Below are positions 1 to 8,645 of a stretch of DNA of 64,000 nt, piece after piece. The stretch's first letter is position 1. Each line of letters opens with the position of its first letter. The notes beneath the pieces are model-generated. The model did no database searches. It had not been told where the DNA came from and worked only from the letters and a program-made list of their open reading frames with translations. A program made the translations under genes and the position numbers. The DNA comes from Thiobacillus sp. (GTDB lineage: Bacteria; Pseudomonadota; Gammaproteobacteria; Burkholderiales; Thiobacillaceae). The stretch lies in the NCBI RefSeq assembly GCF_030696885.1, contig NZ_JAUYRI010000033.1:1-64000 (forward strand), in the 5' to 3' direction.

Positions 1-140
1 CGGCCGAACTCGGCCCCGCCGTGTCGCGCAACCCCTACCTCGGCTTCAAGGTCAAGGGCCCCAAGGCCGGCGACAAGGTCGTCGTCAACTGGGTCGACAA
101 CAAGGGCGACAAAAACAGCGCCGAAGCCACCATCGGCTAA
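1..140 (+). CDS. soxZ: Sulfur-oxidation carrier subunit SoxZ (3' end only)
   Basis: Only the last 45 codons are inside the window; the 5' part lies outside. The readable C-terminus (AELGPAVSRNPYLGF, then KVKGPKAGDKVVVNW) is the typical immunoglobulin-like end of SoxZ. SoxZ pairs with SoxY; SoxYZ is the periplasmic carrier on which sulfur substrates are covalently held during thiosulfate oxidation. It stops at TAA (138-140) and is followed 68 bp later by soxA in the same direction, consistent with a soxXYZAB-type order. Identity rests on these residues and on the two clear sox genes downstream. Confidence 0.85.
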   Translation, partial: AELGPAVSRNPYLGFKVKGPKAGDKVVVNWVDNKGDKNSAEATIG

Positions 141-208
141 GACGGCAGCAAACGGGCGGGGCGTGACGCCCCGCTCCCGCTTTATTCATCAGGTTTCTGG
201 AGGACGGC

Positions 209-1054
209 ATGAAACAACAAATGATTACGAAACTGCTGACGGGAATGGTGGGTCTGGGCATCGCCCTGGGCGCTGCCACGGCATACGCTTCGCCGGAGAA
301 GGACCGTCAGGAAATGGTCAAGTACTACACGGAGAAGTATCCAAACATCAAGCTTGAGGATTATGTCTACGGCGCGCTGGCGTTCGAGCCCGACGCCAAG
401 GCGCAGTACGACGCCATCATGGAGTTCCCGCCTTTCGACTCAATGGTCGAGGCCGGTCGCAAGCTGTGGGAAACCCCGTTCAAGAACGGCAAGACCTACG
501 CCAGCTGCATGCCCAACGGCGGCAAGATGATCGCAGGCAACTACCCGATGTTCAACGAAGCCAAGGGCAAGGTCGTCACGCTGATCGACGCCCTAAACGA
601 CTGCCGCGTCGCCAATGGCGAAGAGGCTTACAAGGTGGGCGACACCAAGACCATGGGCTACCTGACTGCCTATATGCGCACCCTGTCCGACGGCATGCTG
701 ATGAACATCAAGGCCGAAGGTCCCAAGGCCATGGCAGCGTATAACGACGGCAAGAAGAGCTTTTACCAGCGCAAGGGCCAGCTCAACTTCGCCTGCGCCA
801 GCTGCCACGTGCAGAACGGCGGCGTCAAGCTGCGTTCCGAGCTGATCTCGCCTGCCGTTGGCCATGCCGTGCACTGGCCGGTGTTCCGCGGCGGCGACAA
901 CCTGGTGCTGCTGCAGCAGCGCTATGTCGGTTGCTACCGCTCGGTTCGCGCGATTTCGCCGGACCAGGGCAGCACCATGATGAACAACCTGGAGTACTTC
1001 CACTCCGCGTTGTCCAACGGTCTGCCGATGAAAGCCTCGGTGTTCCGCAAGTAA
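209..1054 (+). CDS. soxA: SoxA, c-type cytochrome subunit of the SoxAX complex
   Basis: Encodes a 281-residue periplasmic cytochrome c that, with SoxX, oxidatively conjugates thiosulfate to the SoxY cysteine. The ATG is preceded by a GGAGGA ribosome-binding site (about 199-204). Residues 1-27 form a signal peptide ending AYAS. One haem motif, CASCH, lies at residues 196-200. The active-site cysteine expected to ligate the haem (as persulfide in studied SoxA) is Cys242 in the RYVGC motif. The N-terminal half has Cys100 and Cys132 but no CxxCH, so this is a mono-haem type of SoxA that has lost the N-terminal haem site. It lies between soxZ and soxB. Confidence 0.95.
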   Translation: MKQQMITKLLTGMVGLGIALGAATAYASPEKDRQEMVKYYTEKYPNIKLEDYVYGALAFEPDAKAQYDAIMEFPPFDSMVEAGRKLWETPFKNGKTYASCMPNGGKMIAGNYPMFNEAKGKVVTLIDALNDCRVANGEEAYKVGDTKTMGYLTAYMRTLSDGMLMNIKAEGPKAMAAYNDGKKSFYQRKGQLNFACASCHVQNGGVKLRSELISPAVGHAVHWPVFRGGDNLVLLQQRYVGCYRSVRAISPDQGSTMMNNLEYFHSALSNGLPMKASVFRK

Positions 1055-1067
1055 GCGGTCGCCCAGC

Positions 1068-1104
1068 AGAAAAAGCCCGGGCGACCGGGCTTTTTCTTTT
1101 TGGT
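1068..1104 (+). terminator. Intrinsic terminator after soxA
   Basis: A perfect 13-bp stem (1068-1080 with 1085-1097, arm AGAAAAAGCCCGG) closes a GCGA tetraloop and is followed by a T-rich run. It lies 14 bp after the soxA stop, so part of the soxZ-soxA transcript probably ends here and soxB may have its own promoter in the following 110 bp. Confidence 0.85.
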
Positions 1105-1213
1105 TCGCACTCTAATTAACCCGGATTGCTGAGCTGGAGCTACTATTTACGGGTATACCGCCAGCACCGACAATACATAAAATCAATTTTCATTCGTTTT
1201 CAGGAGACCCCCC

Positions 1214-2956
1214 ATGCATATGAACCGTCGCGAATTTCTGCAATTGCTGGCCGTCGCCGCTGCGTCCGGCATGGCAATTGACAGCAAGTCCGCTCTGGCG
1301 GGCAAGGCCCCGGCCAACTTCTATGATGTGCCCCGTCATGGCAATGTCTCGTTCATGCATTTCACCGACTGCCACGCCCAGCTGCTGCCGGTGTGGTTCC
1401 GCGAGCCCAACGTCAACCTCGGCGTCGGCGGCGCGTTCGGCAAGGTGCCGCACCTGGTCGGGCAGAACCTCCTGAAACATTACGGCATCAAGCCCGGCTC
1501 GGCCGAGGCCCATGCCTTCACCTACCTCGATTTCACCGAGGCCGCCAAGGTCTACGGCAAGGTCGGTGGCTTCGCCCACCTGAAAACCCTGGTCGACAAG
1601 ATTCGCGCGCAGCGCCCAGGCGCACTGCTGCTCGACGGCGGCGATACCTGGCAGGGCTCGGCCACCTCGCTGTGGACCGATGCACAAGACATGGTCGATG
1701 CCTGCATCCAGCTGGGCGTCAACATCATGACCCCGCACTGGGAATCGACTTTTGGTGCCGACCGCGTGATGGAAATCGTCAACAGGGATTTCAAGAAAGC
1801 CGGCATCGATTTCGTCGCGCAGAACATCATCACCAACGATTTCGGCGACCAGGTGTTCAAGCCCTACACCATGAAGGAACAGAATGGCGTGAAAATCGCC
1901 ATCGTCGGTCAGGCCTTCCCCTACACGCCGATCGCCAACCCGCGCTGGATGGTGCCGGACTGGAGCTTCGGCATCCGCGACGACAACATGCAGAAATGGG
2001 TCGATGACGCACGCGCGAAAGGTGCCAAGGTCGTCGTGGTGCTGTCGCACAACGGCATGGACGTCGACCTCAAGATGGCCAGCCGCGTCACCGGCATCGA
2101 CGCCATCTTCGGCGGCCACACCCACGACGGCGTGCCGCAGCCGGTCAAGGTCAAGAACGCCAAGGGCGTCACGCTGGTCACCAACGCGGGCTCCAACGGC
2201 AAGTTCCTCGGCGTGATGGACTTCGACGTGCGCGGTGGCAAGGTGCAAAGCTTCAAATACCGTCTGTTGCCGGTGTTCTCCAACCTACTGCCGGCCGATC
2301 CGGCGATGGATGCCTACATCAAGAAGGTGCGCGCACCCTACGAGAAGAAGCTCAATGAAACGCTCGCCGTCACCGACGATTTCCTCTACCGCCGCGGCAA
2401 CTTCAACGGCACCTGGGACCAGCTGCTGGTCGACGCGATGATGGACGTCAAGGGCGCGGACGCTGCGTTCTCGCCGGGCTTCCGCTGGGGCACCACGCTG
2501 CTGCCGGGGGATCCCATCACGATGGAACGGCTGATGGACCAGACCGCGATCACCTATCCGCAGACCACGCTCACCAACATGAGCGGCGAGATGATCAAGG
2601 TCATCATGGAAGACGTCGCCGACAACCTGTTCAATGCCGACCCCTACTACCAGCAGGGTGGCGACATGGTGCGTGTGGGCGGCATCGAGTACACCATGGC
2701 ACCCAACGCCAAGATGGGCAGCCGGATCACCCGCATGACCATCAAGGGCAAACCGGTAGTGGCCAACAAGAACTACAAGGTTGCAGGCTGGGCGCCGGTG
2801 GCTGAAGGTGCAGACGGCGAGCCGATCTGGGAAGTCGTCGCCACCTACTTGCGCGACAAGAAAGTGATCAAGGGTCTGAAGCTGAATGAACCCAAGATCG
2901 TCGGTGTCGGCAAGTCCAACCCCGGTATCGCCGACTACAAGGGCGGCGTGTCCTGA
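1214..2956 (+). CDS. soxB: SoxB, dimanganese thiosulfohydrolase
   Basis: Encodes a 580-residue periplasmic hydrolase that releases sulfate from the sulfonate bound to SoxY, part of the Sox thiosulfate-oxidation cycle. A twin-arginine signal is visible (RREFLQLLAVAAASG, residues 5-19), implying export as a folded metalloenzyme. Metal-binding motifs of the 5'-nucleotidase-like phosphoesterase fold are present: TDCHAQ (Asp52, His54), LDGGDTWQGS, SHNGMD and GGHTHDG. Start: ATG 1214 has CAGGAGA upstream; ATG 1220 is an in-frame alternative. Length is normal for SoxB. It follows soxA after 159 bp containing a terminator. Confidence 0.96.
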   Translation: MHMNRREFLQLLAVAAASGMAIDSKSALAGKAPANFYDVPRHGNVSFMHFTDCHAQLLPVWFREPNVNLGVGGAFGKVPHLVGQNLLKHYGIKPGSAEAHAFTYLDFTEAAKVYGKVGGFAHLKTLVDKIRAQRPGALLLDGGDTWQGSATSLWTDAQDMVDACIQLGVNIMTPHWESTFGADRVMEIVNRDFKKAGIDFVAQNIITNDFGDQVFKPYTMKEQNGVKIAIVGQAFPYTPIANPRWMVPDWSFGIRDDNMQKWVDDARAKGAKVVVVLSHNGMDVDLKMASRVTGIDAIFGGHTHDGVPQPVKVKNAKGVTLVTNAGSNGKFLGVMDFDVRGGKVQSFKYRLLPVFSNLLPADPAMDAYIKKVRAPYEKKLNETLAVTDDFLYRRGNFNGTWDQLLVDAMMDVKGADAAFSPGFRWGTTLLPGDPITMERLMDQTAITYPQTTLTNMSGEMIKVIMEDVADNLFNADPYYQQGGDMVRVGGIEYTMAPNAKMGSRITRMTIKGKPVVANKNYKVAGWAPVAEGADGEPIWEVVATYLRDKKVIKGLKLNEPKIVGVGKSNPGIADYKGGVS

Positions 2957-2975
2957 ACTGGAACTGCAGCACAAG

Positions 2976-3001
2976 AAAAGGGGCCTCGCGCCCCTTTTTT
3001 T
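2976..3001 (+). terminator. Intrinsic terminator after soxB
   Basis: A 9-bp perfect stem (AAAAGGGGC, 2976-2984, with 2990-2998) and a 5-nt loop run into seven or more T residues. It separates the sox genes from the convergent Bat operon, whose last stop is at 3027. Confidence 0.85.
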
Positions 3002-3026
3002 CGTCCGCTATTTACCGGCGGCCGCG

Positions 3027-4478
3027 TCAGATTCTCGGGCGGCGCGGCCGCACCCGCGCCAGCGCGTCGACGAACGCCTGTCGCAGCGCGGGCAGATCAA
3101 CGGGCGCAATGCCGAACTGCTGCTGCTCCAGCCGGCGCACCGCGTCCACCGCGCTCAAGGCGCCCGTTTCCTGCTGCAGGCGATCCAGCCAGGCGCCCAG
3201 GCTGGGCGCGGGCGCGTGCCCAAGCAGGGAAAACCGGCGCACCGCCTGCATCAGCTGCGCGGCGTCCTGTGCCTGGCGAATGGCCTGCAGCCCCCGCCGC
3301 CGCCACAAGCGCCAGCGCAACGCCCGCTGCAGAAGCCGGCCCAACACCCCCAGCAGCGCCAGACCGACCAGCCCGGCCCCAGCGCGGCCCACGGTCTGCA
3401 GGCGCGGATCGAATACCGTGATTGACTGCGCCGATACCGCGCGGCGGTCGAGTCGTTCGCGCACTGGGTCGTACCATGGCAGGCTCAGCACCGGCAGTTC
3501 CAGCTCGCCGCGGGCGCGCGGCTGCAGCGTCAGGGTGACGCGGTGGCGGGTACGCGTCGAGGCCGGATCGGACGGCGCCAGGGCTTCGATCAGCGGCGGA
3601 TAGACGCCGAGTTCGGGCGTCTCGCGCAACTGCATCGCCAGCAGGGACTTGAGGCCGTCCGCGCTGTACGCCCCCTCGATGTCGATCTGCCAGGCCAGCG
3701 GTCGCTGCAGCGGCCAGCGCGCGGGCAAGGGCGCGGCCTTCACGCGCGGCGCAACCGGCGGGATGGTCTCCGGCAGCCAGGCCGGCAGGGCGCCGGCCAC
3801 ATACTCCAGCGCCGGTCCCGGATAGCGCAGGCGCTGGCCGAACAGGCCGGCGTCGAGCATAGGCATGACGACGCGCGCCGCGCCGCCGCGGGTGGGGACC
3901 AGCGTCCAGTGAAAACGCGTGCGGGTGCAGCGCTCGCCGGCCACCTCGTCGGGACCCTCGTCCTCGTTCAGCGCGCGCAGCTCGCGGCCACTCTCGGTCG
4001 GCAGAACCGGGCGCTGCCAGCGCAAGCCATCGTTGTCGCAGACCGACAAACTCAGGCGTGCGGGCTCGCCGACCCACGGCGCCGCCGGCGTCATCTGCAC
4101 CTGGATGGCGACCGGCGACCGGTCCTCGCGCCGGGTTGCCACGCTGAGCGGCAAGGCGGCGGTATGCTGCGCGCCCACCTGCAAGGGCGGAATGCGCAGC
4201 GCGCCGCTCGCGCGCGGATACAGCGTCAGCACCAGGGTTTCGCTGGCCGGCGCGCGACTCAGCGTGCGCGCAAAAATCTCGAATTCGGTTTCCAGCGACG
4301 TCAGGTCGAGTTGATCTAGTTCGAGTCCGCGCGCTTCGATCGTCAGGCTGACCGCCTCGCCCAGCAGCGATGCGGAACGGTCCAGCCGCGCCTCGAGCGC
4401 GGCCGCAAGCGCACCGCTGCTCCACGCCGCAGCCAGCAGCAGGGGCAGAATCCGTCGTGTCTTGGCCGGCCTCACCAT
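3027..4478 (-). CDS. batD: BatD-like membrane protein
   Basis: A 483-residue protein with an N-terminal signal sequence (LLLAAAWSSGALAA). A long extracytoplasmic beta-rich region follows, then a transmembrane segment near residues 365-385 (GAGLVGLALLGVLG) and a cytoplasmic tail. This layout matches BatD (oxygen-tolerance family), which acts with BatA and BatB in membrane-anchored Bat complexes whose biochemical role is poorly defined. It is the last gene of the moxR operon and overlaps the end of the batB-batC gene by 7 bp, indicating translational coupling. Family assignment relies on architecture and context. Confidence 0.75.
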   Translation of the reverse strand: MVRPAKTRRILPLLLAAAWSSGALAAALEARLDRSASLLGEAVSLTIEARGLELDQLDLTSLETEFEIFARTLSRAPASETLVLTLYPRASGALRIPPLQVGAQHTAALPLSVATRREDRSPVAIQVQMTPAAPWVGEPARLSLSVCDNDGLRWQRPVLPTESGRELRALNEDEGPDEVAGERCTRTRFHWTLVPTRGGAARVVMPMLDAGLFGQRLRYPGPALEYVAGALPAWLPETIPPVAPRVKAAPLPARWPLQRPLAWQIDIEGAYSADGLKSLLAMQLRETPELGVYPPLIEALAPSDPASTRTRHRVTLTLQPRARGELELPVLSLPWYDPVRERLDRRAVSAQSITVFDPRLQTVGRAGAGLVGLALLGVLGRLLQRALRWRLWRRRGLQAIRQAQDAAQLMQAVRRFSLLGHAPAPSLGAWLDRLQQETGALSAVDAVRRLEQQQFGIAPVDLPALRQAFVDALARVRPRRPRI

Positions 4479-6262
4479 GGCGGCCTCGGCGTGTCATCGT
4501 GACGGGCGTCCTGCTTCAGCAGGTTCTTCAGCAGGGTCGCCGGACGGTCTTGCAGGCCATCGAGTTTTTTCAGGCCGGATGCGGCAAGCCGCGGGTCGAG
4601 GCGGGCACGGGCGCGCGGGGGCACCCCGTCCGCCGCGTGGGCGCCGCCATCACCCGGTGCAGCGCGATCGAGCTGCATGCCCGGCGCGTCGGATTCCGGG
4701 TCCGGCAGCGCCTCCGAGTCACGATCCAGCGCGACGATGCCCTCGGCCATGTAGCCGCGGCGCCCCCGCAGGTCGCTTGGCGCGGCCACATCGGCCCGGC
4801 GGTGGCGAATCAACCGCTGCGCCTGGTCGAGGTTGGCGCGCGCGCGGGCGTCGCCGGGACGCAGGCGCAGCACGATTTCGAACGCCTCAGCCGCGGCCTG
4901 CGGGTTGCCGTTGCCGTAGTGCGCGTTGCCGAGGTTGTACAGCGCATCGGTGCGCGCGCGTTCATCGCCGGCTTGCAGCAGCGCCGCGCCGAAGTGCCGG
5001 ACAGCCGCCGCGTAATCGCCCTGCCGCCAGGCGGCGGCGCCGGCGCCCATCTGTCCGGCATAGCCGCCGATCTGGGCATAGCGGGCTTGCGCAACGGCAT
5101 ACTGTTTCTGCTGCCAGGCCTGCCAGGCGGTGGCCTCGTCGGCCCGCACCGGTGACGGCACCAGCGCCGCGCCCAGCACCAGCAGCGCGGCGCTGGCGAC
5201 TGCCCGGCGCGGCAGCGAGACAGCCATCAGCAATGCCAGCGCAGGCGCCAGCAGCCAGGGGTAGTGTTCGCGCCAGGCGGGCGCATCGCCGGGTGCGACC
5301 GAGTCGCCCGGCAGGCGCGCGATGCCGCCGTCGTAGAGCTGCGCCCAGTCGGCATCGCCATCGCTGACGGCGGCAAAGCGGCCGCCGCTGGCATCGGCCC
5401 ACTGGCGATATGTTGCGCTGTCCATACGGCTTAAGAGCGGCACGCCATCGCGTGCGGCCAGGCCGCCGTCGGGCAGCGGCACCGGGGCGCCGTCCGCGCT
5501 GCCCACGCCGAGCACGAACAGCGGCAGCCGCGCCTGGCGCAGGGCCGCGACCGCGGCGTGGGCCGCCGCGTCGACGCTGTCGGTTTCGACATCGCTCAGC
5601 AGCAGCACGGCTTTCGCCTGGCCTGGCGCAGCATCGAGCTGCGCCCGCGCGAGGTCGAGCGCCGCAGCAAGGTTGCTGCCCTGCGCATCGATCAGGCGCG
5701 GGTCGAGTTGGTCGAGCGCGCGTTCAAACAGCGCCGTATCGTCGGTCGGCGGCAGCAGCACGCCGGCCTCGCCGGCATAGACGATCAGGGCCAGCCGTTC
5801 ACCATGCAGCCGCGGCAACAGATCGAGCAGCTCGATGCGCGCCCGGCTCAGCCGGTCCGGCGCAGACGGTTTTTCAGGGGCGTCGGTACGCAGAAATGCG
5901 GCGTCTCCGCGGGGGACGAGGTCGGTCGCGCGCATCGAGGCCGAAAGGTCGACCACCACCGCCAGCGTCAGCAGGTGGCGCGGCACGACCTCGCCCTCGC
6001 CCTCGCGCACGTCTATCGGCTGGCGCGGGCCGGCTGCCGCCAGCGCCAGCAGCAGCCACGCCAGCGCATGAACCGCCCTGCGCATGCGATGGCCCGCGCG
6101 TGCCGAGGACGCGCTCGCCGCCCACGGCAGCAGCGCGGCATCGGCATAGCGCAGCAGGCGCGCACGGCGCTGTCCGCGCCACCAGCCGAGCAGCAGCGGC
6201 ACCGCCGCCAGCCCCAGCCACCCCGGTTCGCGCCAGTGCAACTGCAGCAAGAAATCCATCAT
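4472..6262 (-). CDS. BatB-BatC fusion: VWA domain membrane protein with TPR tail
   Basis: A 596-residue protein starting at an ATG that overlaps the batA stop (ATGA). Residues 1-85 contain two membrane segments. A von Willebrand A domain follows with the metal-ion-dependent adhesion motif DLSASM at residues 105-110, then a third membrane segment (residues about 310-345). The C-terminal part has TPR repeats (ALYNLGNAHYGNGNPQAAAE) and ends in a charged tail. In many genomes batB (VWA) and batC (TPR) are separate; here they are one reading frame. The frame stays open further upstream to 7213, but that part is antisense-like shadow over batA. Confidence 0.8.
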   Translation of the reverse strand: MMDFLLQLHWREPGWLGLAAVPLLLGWWRGQRRARLLRYADAALLPWAASASSARAGHRMRRAVHALAWLLLALAAAGPRQPIDVREGEGEVVPRHLLTLAVVVDLSASMRATDLVPRGDAAFLRTDAPEKPSAPDRLSRARIELLDLLPRLHGERLALIVYAGEAGVLLPPTDDTALFERALDQLDPRLIDAQGSNLAAALDLARAQLDAAPGQAKAVLLLSDVETDSVDAAAHAAVAALRQARLPLFVLGVGSADGAPVPLPDGGLAARDGVPLLSRMDSATYRQWADASGGRFAAVSDGDADWAQLYDGGIARLPGDSVAPGDAPAWREHYPWLLAPALALLMAVSLPRRAVASAALLVLGAALVPSPVRADEATAWQAWQQKQYAVAQARYAQIGGYAGQMGAGAAAWRQGDYAAAVRHFGAALLQAGDERARTDALYNLGNAHYGNGNPQAAAEAFEIVLRLRPGDARARANLDQAQRLIRHRRADVAAPSDLRGRRGYMAEGIVALDRDSEALPDPESDAPGMQLDRAAPGDGGAHAADGVPPRARARLDPRLAASGLKKLDGLQDRPATLLKNLLKQDARHDDTPRPPW

Positions 6263-7272
6263 GCCGTCTGCCTCAGCGTCAGCCAGCGCGCCCACGCCAG
6301 CACGGCGGCGGCCAGCGCCAGCAGCACCCAGTACCCTTCGCGCGCCTGGCGGTGCTGTGCCGGACGCGACAGGGTCGGCTCGAGCTGGTCGATCGCACGG
6401 ATCACGCGCGCGGCGTCGTCGGCGCTGGCGATCGCAAAATGCTGGCCGCGGCTGAATTGCGCCAGGTCGATCAGGTCGGGTTGCGGATCGGGCAACGCGG
6501 CATTGCCGCCGCGCGCGGCGCGGCCGGCGGCATAGGGGTCGCTGCCGAACTGCAGGGTATGGATCGCGACCCCGGCCTGGCGTGCCACCGCCACCGCCTC
6601 GGAGGGCGTCAGCGTGCCGGCGTTGCTGTCGGCGCCGTCGCTGACCAGGATCACCACCGGACGCAGGCGGCGCGTCGTCACCTGCTTGAGCGCCATGCCG
6701 AGCGCGTCGCCCAGCGCGGTGTCGCCGCCCAGCATGCCGACCTGGATGCGCTGGATCTGCGCGATGGCGTGCTGGCGATCGAAGGTCGGCGGGGTCAGCG
6801 TCGCCACCTCGCTGCCGAACACGATGACGCCGAAGCGGTCGCCGGGACGGCCTTCGATGAAGCGGGCGAGCGTGTCCTTGAGCACCGTCATGCGTTCGAC
6901 GTCGAGATCGCCCTGTCTGAAATCGCGGATGCTCATCGTGAGCGAGGTGTCGATCAGCAGCACCATGTCGCGTCCTTCCGGCGGCGGCGTGATCCAGTCG
7001 CCGACCTGACGCGGCTGCGCCAGCGCCAGCACCAGCAGACCAAACGCCAGCGCGCGCAGTACAACCGGCCGGCGCAGGCTGGGCGCGGGCAGCGACGCCA
7101 CGGCCGCCAGCGGCAGCGCCGGGTGGTTGAGCACCAGTCCCGCGCCCTCGCCCTGGCGATCGGCCAACACGCGCCGCCAGGCCAGCCCGAACCAGCCGGC
7201 GACCCCGAGCCACAGCAGCAGCCAGCGCGGCTGCGCCAGCTCAAACCCGAGCGGCAGCATCCAGTCAGACAT
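6259..7272 (-). CDS. batA: BatA, VWA domain membrane protein
   Basis: A 337-residue protein with an N-terminal membrane segment (WLLLWLGVAGWFGLAW, residues 17-32) and a second around residues 70-86. A VWA domain follows with MIDAS motif DTSLTMS at residues 108-114, and a final membrane helix lies near the C-terminus (YWVLLALAAAVLAWARW). The start chosen is ATG 7272 (MSDWMLPLGFEL); an upstream in-frame ATG at 7320 would add 16 residues overlapping the previous gene heavily. It overlaps the DUF4381 gene by 8 bp and batB-batC by 4 bp, so the operon is tightly coupled. Confidence 0.85.
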   Translation of the reverse strand: MSDWMLPLGFELAQPRWLLLWLGVAGWFGLAWRRVLADRQGEGAGLVLNHPALPLAAVASLPAPSLRRPVVLRALAFGLLVLALAQPRQVGDWITPPPEGRDMVLLIDTSLTMSIRDFRQGDLDVERMTVLKDTLARFIEGRPGDRFGVIVFGSEVATLTPPTFDRQHAIAQIQRIQVGMLGGDTALGDALGMALKQVTTRRLRPVVILVSDGADSNAGTLTPSEAVAVARQAGVAIHTLQFGSDPYAAGRAARGGNAALPDPQPDLIDLAQFSRGQHFAIASADDAARVIRAIDQLEPTLSRPAQHRQAREGYWVLLALAAAVLAWARWLTLRQTA

Positions 7273-7690
7273 GGCGCTTCCAAACGCGCGCGGTTTCGCA
7301 CAGCGCGGCCAGGGCCGCATACGCGTCGGGCGGCGACGGCGCGAAACGCAATTGGGTCAGGCGCGTCGCCCACTCTGCCCAGGCGCCAGGATCGTGCCCG
7401 GGCGGGCACTGCGCGGCCTCGATCCGCGCAAGCCCCAGGCGCTCCCGCGCCCACGCATCGAGCTGCGCCGCGAGCGCCGGCACCGGCGCCTGTTGCAGGC
7501 CCACAGCCGCGGCAATGCGCCGCAGCGCGCGGTGATGACGGCGGCGATGCCACAGCCAGGCCGCCAGCGCGATGCACGCCACCGCCGCCAGCGCGGCAAC
7601 GCCCCACCCCGCCAGGCTGCTGCCGGCCGCCACTGTTGCAGGCGCAACCGGCGCGATGATGTCGGCAAGTTCGGTGCGCGGATCAGCCAT
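7265..7690 (-). CDS. DUF4381-type small membrane protein
   Basis: A 141-residue protein with one membrane helix near residues 27-46 (SLAGWGVAALAAVACIALAAWLW) and a soluble C-terminal alpha-helical part. Proteins of this layout (DUF4381) sit between the DUF58 and BatA genes in gammaproteobacterial and betaproteobacterial moxR operons. Function is unknown. It overlaps the DUF58 gene upstream by 8 bp and batA downstream by 8 bp. Confidence 0.75.
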   Translation of the reverse strand: MADPRTELADIIAPVAPATVAAGSSLAGWGVAALAAVACIALAAWLWHRRRHHRALRRIAAAVGLQQAPVPALAAQLDAWARERLGLARIEAAQCPPGHDPGAWAEWATRLTQLRFAPSPPDAYAALAALCETARVWKRHV

Positions 7691-8645
7691 GGATCAGGGG
7701 TACGACCAGATCGTCGGCTTCGCTGCCCACCCATTGATGGCGCACCCCGGCGCGGGCAAAGCGCGCCGCCTGCGCGTCGAGACGCTGCGTCCAGGCCGAC
7801 TGGCAGGCGTCGCGCACCGCGGCCTGCGCGGTGTCGAGCCACGCGCCCTGCCCGCTCGCCATGTCGTGGAAACGCACCAGTCCCAGGTCCGGCAGCACGC
7901 GCTCGGCCGCGTCGATGATCTGGATCGCCCACACCTCGAAACGCGCAGCCAGCCGCGCCAGCTGCGATTCGTGTTCGGCCGTGAGCCAGCCGAAATCGCT
8001 GACCAGCACCAGTTGCGCGCCGCGCGGCAGACTGGCTTCGAGCGCGGCGAGGCGGTCGGCATGATGCAGCGATTCGGTCGATGCCGGGTCGGTCAGCGGC
8101 GGACACGGCGCCGCCGCCTGCTCGATCAGCGCGAGTGCGGCCAGCCGGCCATGGCGCGGCGGCAGATCCTGATCCTGCGCATCCCACAAGGTGGCGCCGA
8201 TCACGCCGTTGCGTCCTGCGGTGGCAAACGACAGCACCGCGGCCACCCTGGCTGCCTGCGCGACCTTGAGCCGGCGGCGCGTGCCGAAGCGCATGGTGGC
8301 GCCGCGATCGATCACCAGGTGCACCGTCGGCTGGCGCTCCTCGCGGTAGATCTTCAGGTGCGGACGGCCGGTGCGCGCGGTGGTGCGCCAGTCCATGTCA
8401 CGGATGTCGTCGCCGGGACTGTACAGCCGCGACTCCTCGAAATCGAGGCCGCGCCCGAGCCAACGCGAGGCCCAGTCGCCGGCATGGTGGTCATGCACTT
8501 CGCGCATCGGCTGCGTCGCCAGCAGACTCGCCTGCGCGGCGAGGCCGGCCATGTCGGCCGCCGCAATCAGCGGCGCGTGCACGACAGCCTCCGTGCTGTC
8601 CGGCTGCGCGCCCAGACGCAGCAGCCGCTTCAGCCGCACCGGCAT
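7683..8645 (-). CDS. DUF58 protein of the MoxR operon
   Basis: A 320-residue protein. The DUF58 signature is clear at residues 72-100 (SRLYSPGDDIRDMDWR, then TTARTGRPHLKIYREER), followed by a VWA-like fold. DUF58 proteins travel with MoxR ATPases and are presumed partners or substrates in complex assembly. The start is ATG 8645, which overlaps the moxR stop by 1 bp (TGATG); the frame is open upstream, but no sensible start occurs there outside moxR. Confidence 0.88.
   Translation of the reverse strand: MPVRLKRLLRLGAQPDSTEAVVHAPLIAAADMAGLAAQASLLATQPMREVHDHHAGDWASRWLGRGLDFEESRLYSPGDDIRDMDWRTTARTGRPHLKIYREERQPTVHLVIDRGATMRFGTRRRLKVAQAARVAAVLSFATAGRNGVIGATLWDAQDQDLPPRHGRLAALALIEQAAAPCPPLTDPASTESLHHADRLAALEASLPRGAQLVLVSDFGWLTAEHESQLARLAARFEVWAIQIIDAAERVLPDLGLVRFHDMASGQGAWLDTAQAAVRDACQSAWTQRLDAQAARFARAGVRHQWVGSEADDLVVPLIHG

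Noticed and set aside
6263-7213. Upstream extension of the batB-batC frame giving a 913-residue protein
   Set aside because: This part lies over batA in another frame, is Arg/Gly/Ala-rich as expected of GC-rich shadow frames, and batA shows the real VWA motif.
5410-7659. Long plus-strand open frame of 749 residues
   Set aside because: Antisense to the Bat operon; Arg/Ala/Pro/Gln-rich with no domain, and the opposite strand encodes clear VWA and membrane proteins.
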